From: Pseudomonadota bacterium
GTDB taxonomy: Bacteria; Pseudomonadota; Alphaproteobacteria; Rhizobiales; Rhizobiaceae
Direction: 5' to 3'
Length of the DNA stretch: 6,362 bases
NCBI GenBank assembly: GCA_023419995.1
Contig: JAEZXF010000423.1
Span: forward strand, 1 to 6,362
Below the pieces are notes generated by a model. That model was not told where the DNA came from. It saw only the letters and a program-made list of their open reading frames with translations, and ran no database searches. Positions 6,241-6,362 of the stretch are shown piece by piece (position 1 is the first letter of the stretch; every line of letters begins with the position of its first letter). A program made the translations under genes and the position numbers.

Positions 6241-6362
6241 TGTTTGATCCCGGGCTTTGATGGTGCATTCTTACCACTCGAATCAAAGGAAGCGCTATGG
6301 GCCAGGTTCACCATGGGAGCGCCACGACGACAGCGGCGGTCCGTCGAGCGATACAACATAGT
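6241..6362 (+). mobile_element. Left end of an IS481-family insertion sequence (partial)
   Basis: The element begins at 6241 with TGTTTGATCCCGGGC; a TGT tip is usual for IS481-family inverted repeats. The boundary is set by three independent signs: loss of aapQ homology after 6240, the adjacent CTAG target, and a transposase start 56 bases in. Between tip and gene, CTTTGAT (6255-6261) and ATCAAAG (6282-6288) form an inverted repeat with TGGT/ACCA nested inside (6261-6264 with 6273-6276). This could be part of the transposase binding site or a hairpin shielding the gene from outside transcription. The other end lies beyond the window. Confidence 0.82.
6297..6362 (+). CDS. IS481-family transposase, N-terminal start (partial, 3' end outside window)
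   Basis: The first 22 codons are present: MGQVHHGSATTT, then AAVRRAIQHS. I recognise this as the N-terminus of rhizobial-type IS481 transposases, which open with MGQVLHGSA.TT.AVRRAIQHSQESLRALAKRYG and continue into a helix-turn-helix domain and a DDE catalytic core, neither of which is visible here. The ATG at 6297-6299 has AAAGGA (6285-6290) six bases upstream. Transcription runs away from the disrupted permease gene. A His replaces the commoner Leu at position 5. Whether the transposase is complete cannot be judged. Confidence 0.82.
   Translation, partial: MGQVHHGSATTTAAVRRAIQHS

Noticed and set aside
6241..6359. N-terminal 40 residues of the aapQ open frame from an ATG at 6359
   Set aside because: They are antisense to the IS end and the transposase start and lack permease features.

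Overview
The window reads as a piece of a high-GC alphaproteobacterial chromosome, most likely Rhizobiales. This rests on strong G/C bias at third codon positions, AapQ/AapM-type amino-acid permeases, a GC-rich intergenic palindrome of a kind I recall from Rhizobiales genomes, and an IS481-type transposase start. No rRNA, tRNA or CRISPR array was seen. I see no clearly new biological system. The main story is gene decay and rearrangement around a few intact genes.

Left part (3-1975): the last 67 residues of a gamma-glutamyltransferase run on the + strand. They converge on an intact two-gene ABC-2 exporter operon on the minus strand: a 314-aa ATPase, then a 253-aa permease overlapping it by 4 bases. 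A candidate promoter with a GGCGGTgACCGCC dyad lies just upstream of the ATPase.

Middle (about 2154-3130): a gene graveyard. On the minus strand there is a frame-hopping remnant that starts as a probable SsuC/TauC/ThiX-like ABC permease. Before it lies the C-terminal part of its partner ATPase, which carries an internal frameshift. At about 2762 this ATPase remnant is joined head-to-head to the C-terminal 122 residues of a mycofactocin/carveol-dehydrogenase-like SDR on the + strand. Both genes lack their 5' ends, so this is a recombination or deletion breakpoint.

Right part (3131-6362): a perfect 12-bp-stem palindrome lies between the convergent SDR remnant and an intact 348-aa isopenicillin-N-synthase-family 2-oxoglutarate/Fe(II) dioxygenase (minus strand). 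Upstream of the dioxygenase in the same orientation are two AapM/AapQ-type amino-acid ABC permeases. The AapM gene carries an apparent 1-base frameshift. The AapQ gene is cut by an IS481-family element whose TGT tip starts at 6241, exactly next to TCTAGC, a match to the NCTAGN target of IS481. The element's transposase begins at 6297 and runs off the window. No ATPase gene (aapP) follows aapM; the dioxygenase gene is there instead.

Together, the right-hand minus-strand operon looks like an amino-acid uptake system coupled to a small-molecule oxygenase, now probably broken by the insertion and the frameshift. The ABC-2 exporter appears intact and functional.
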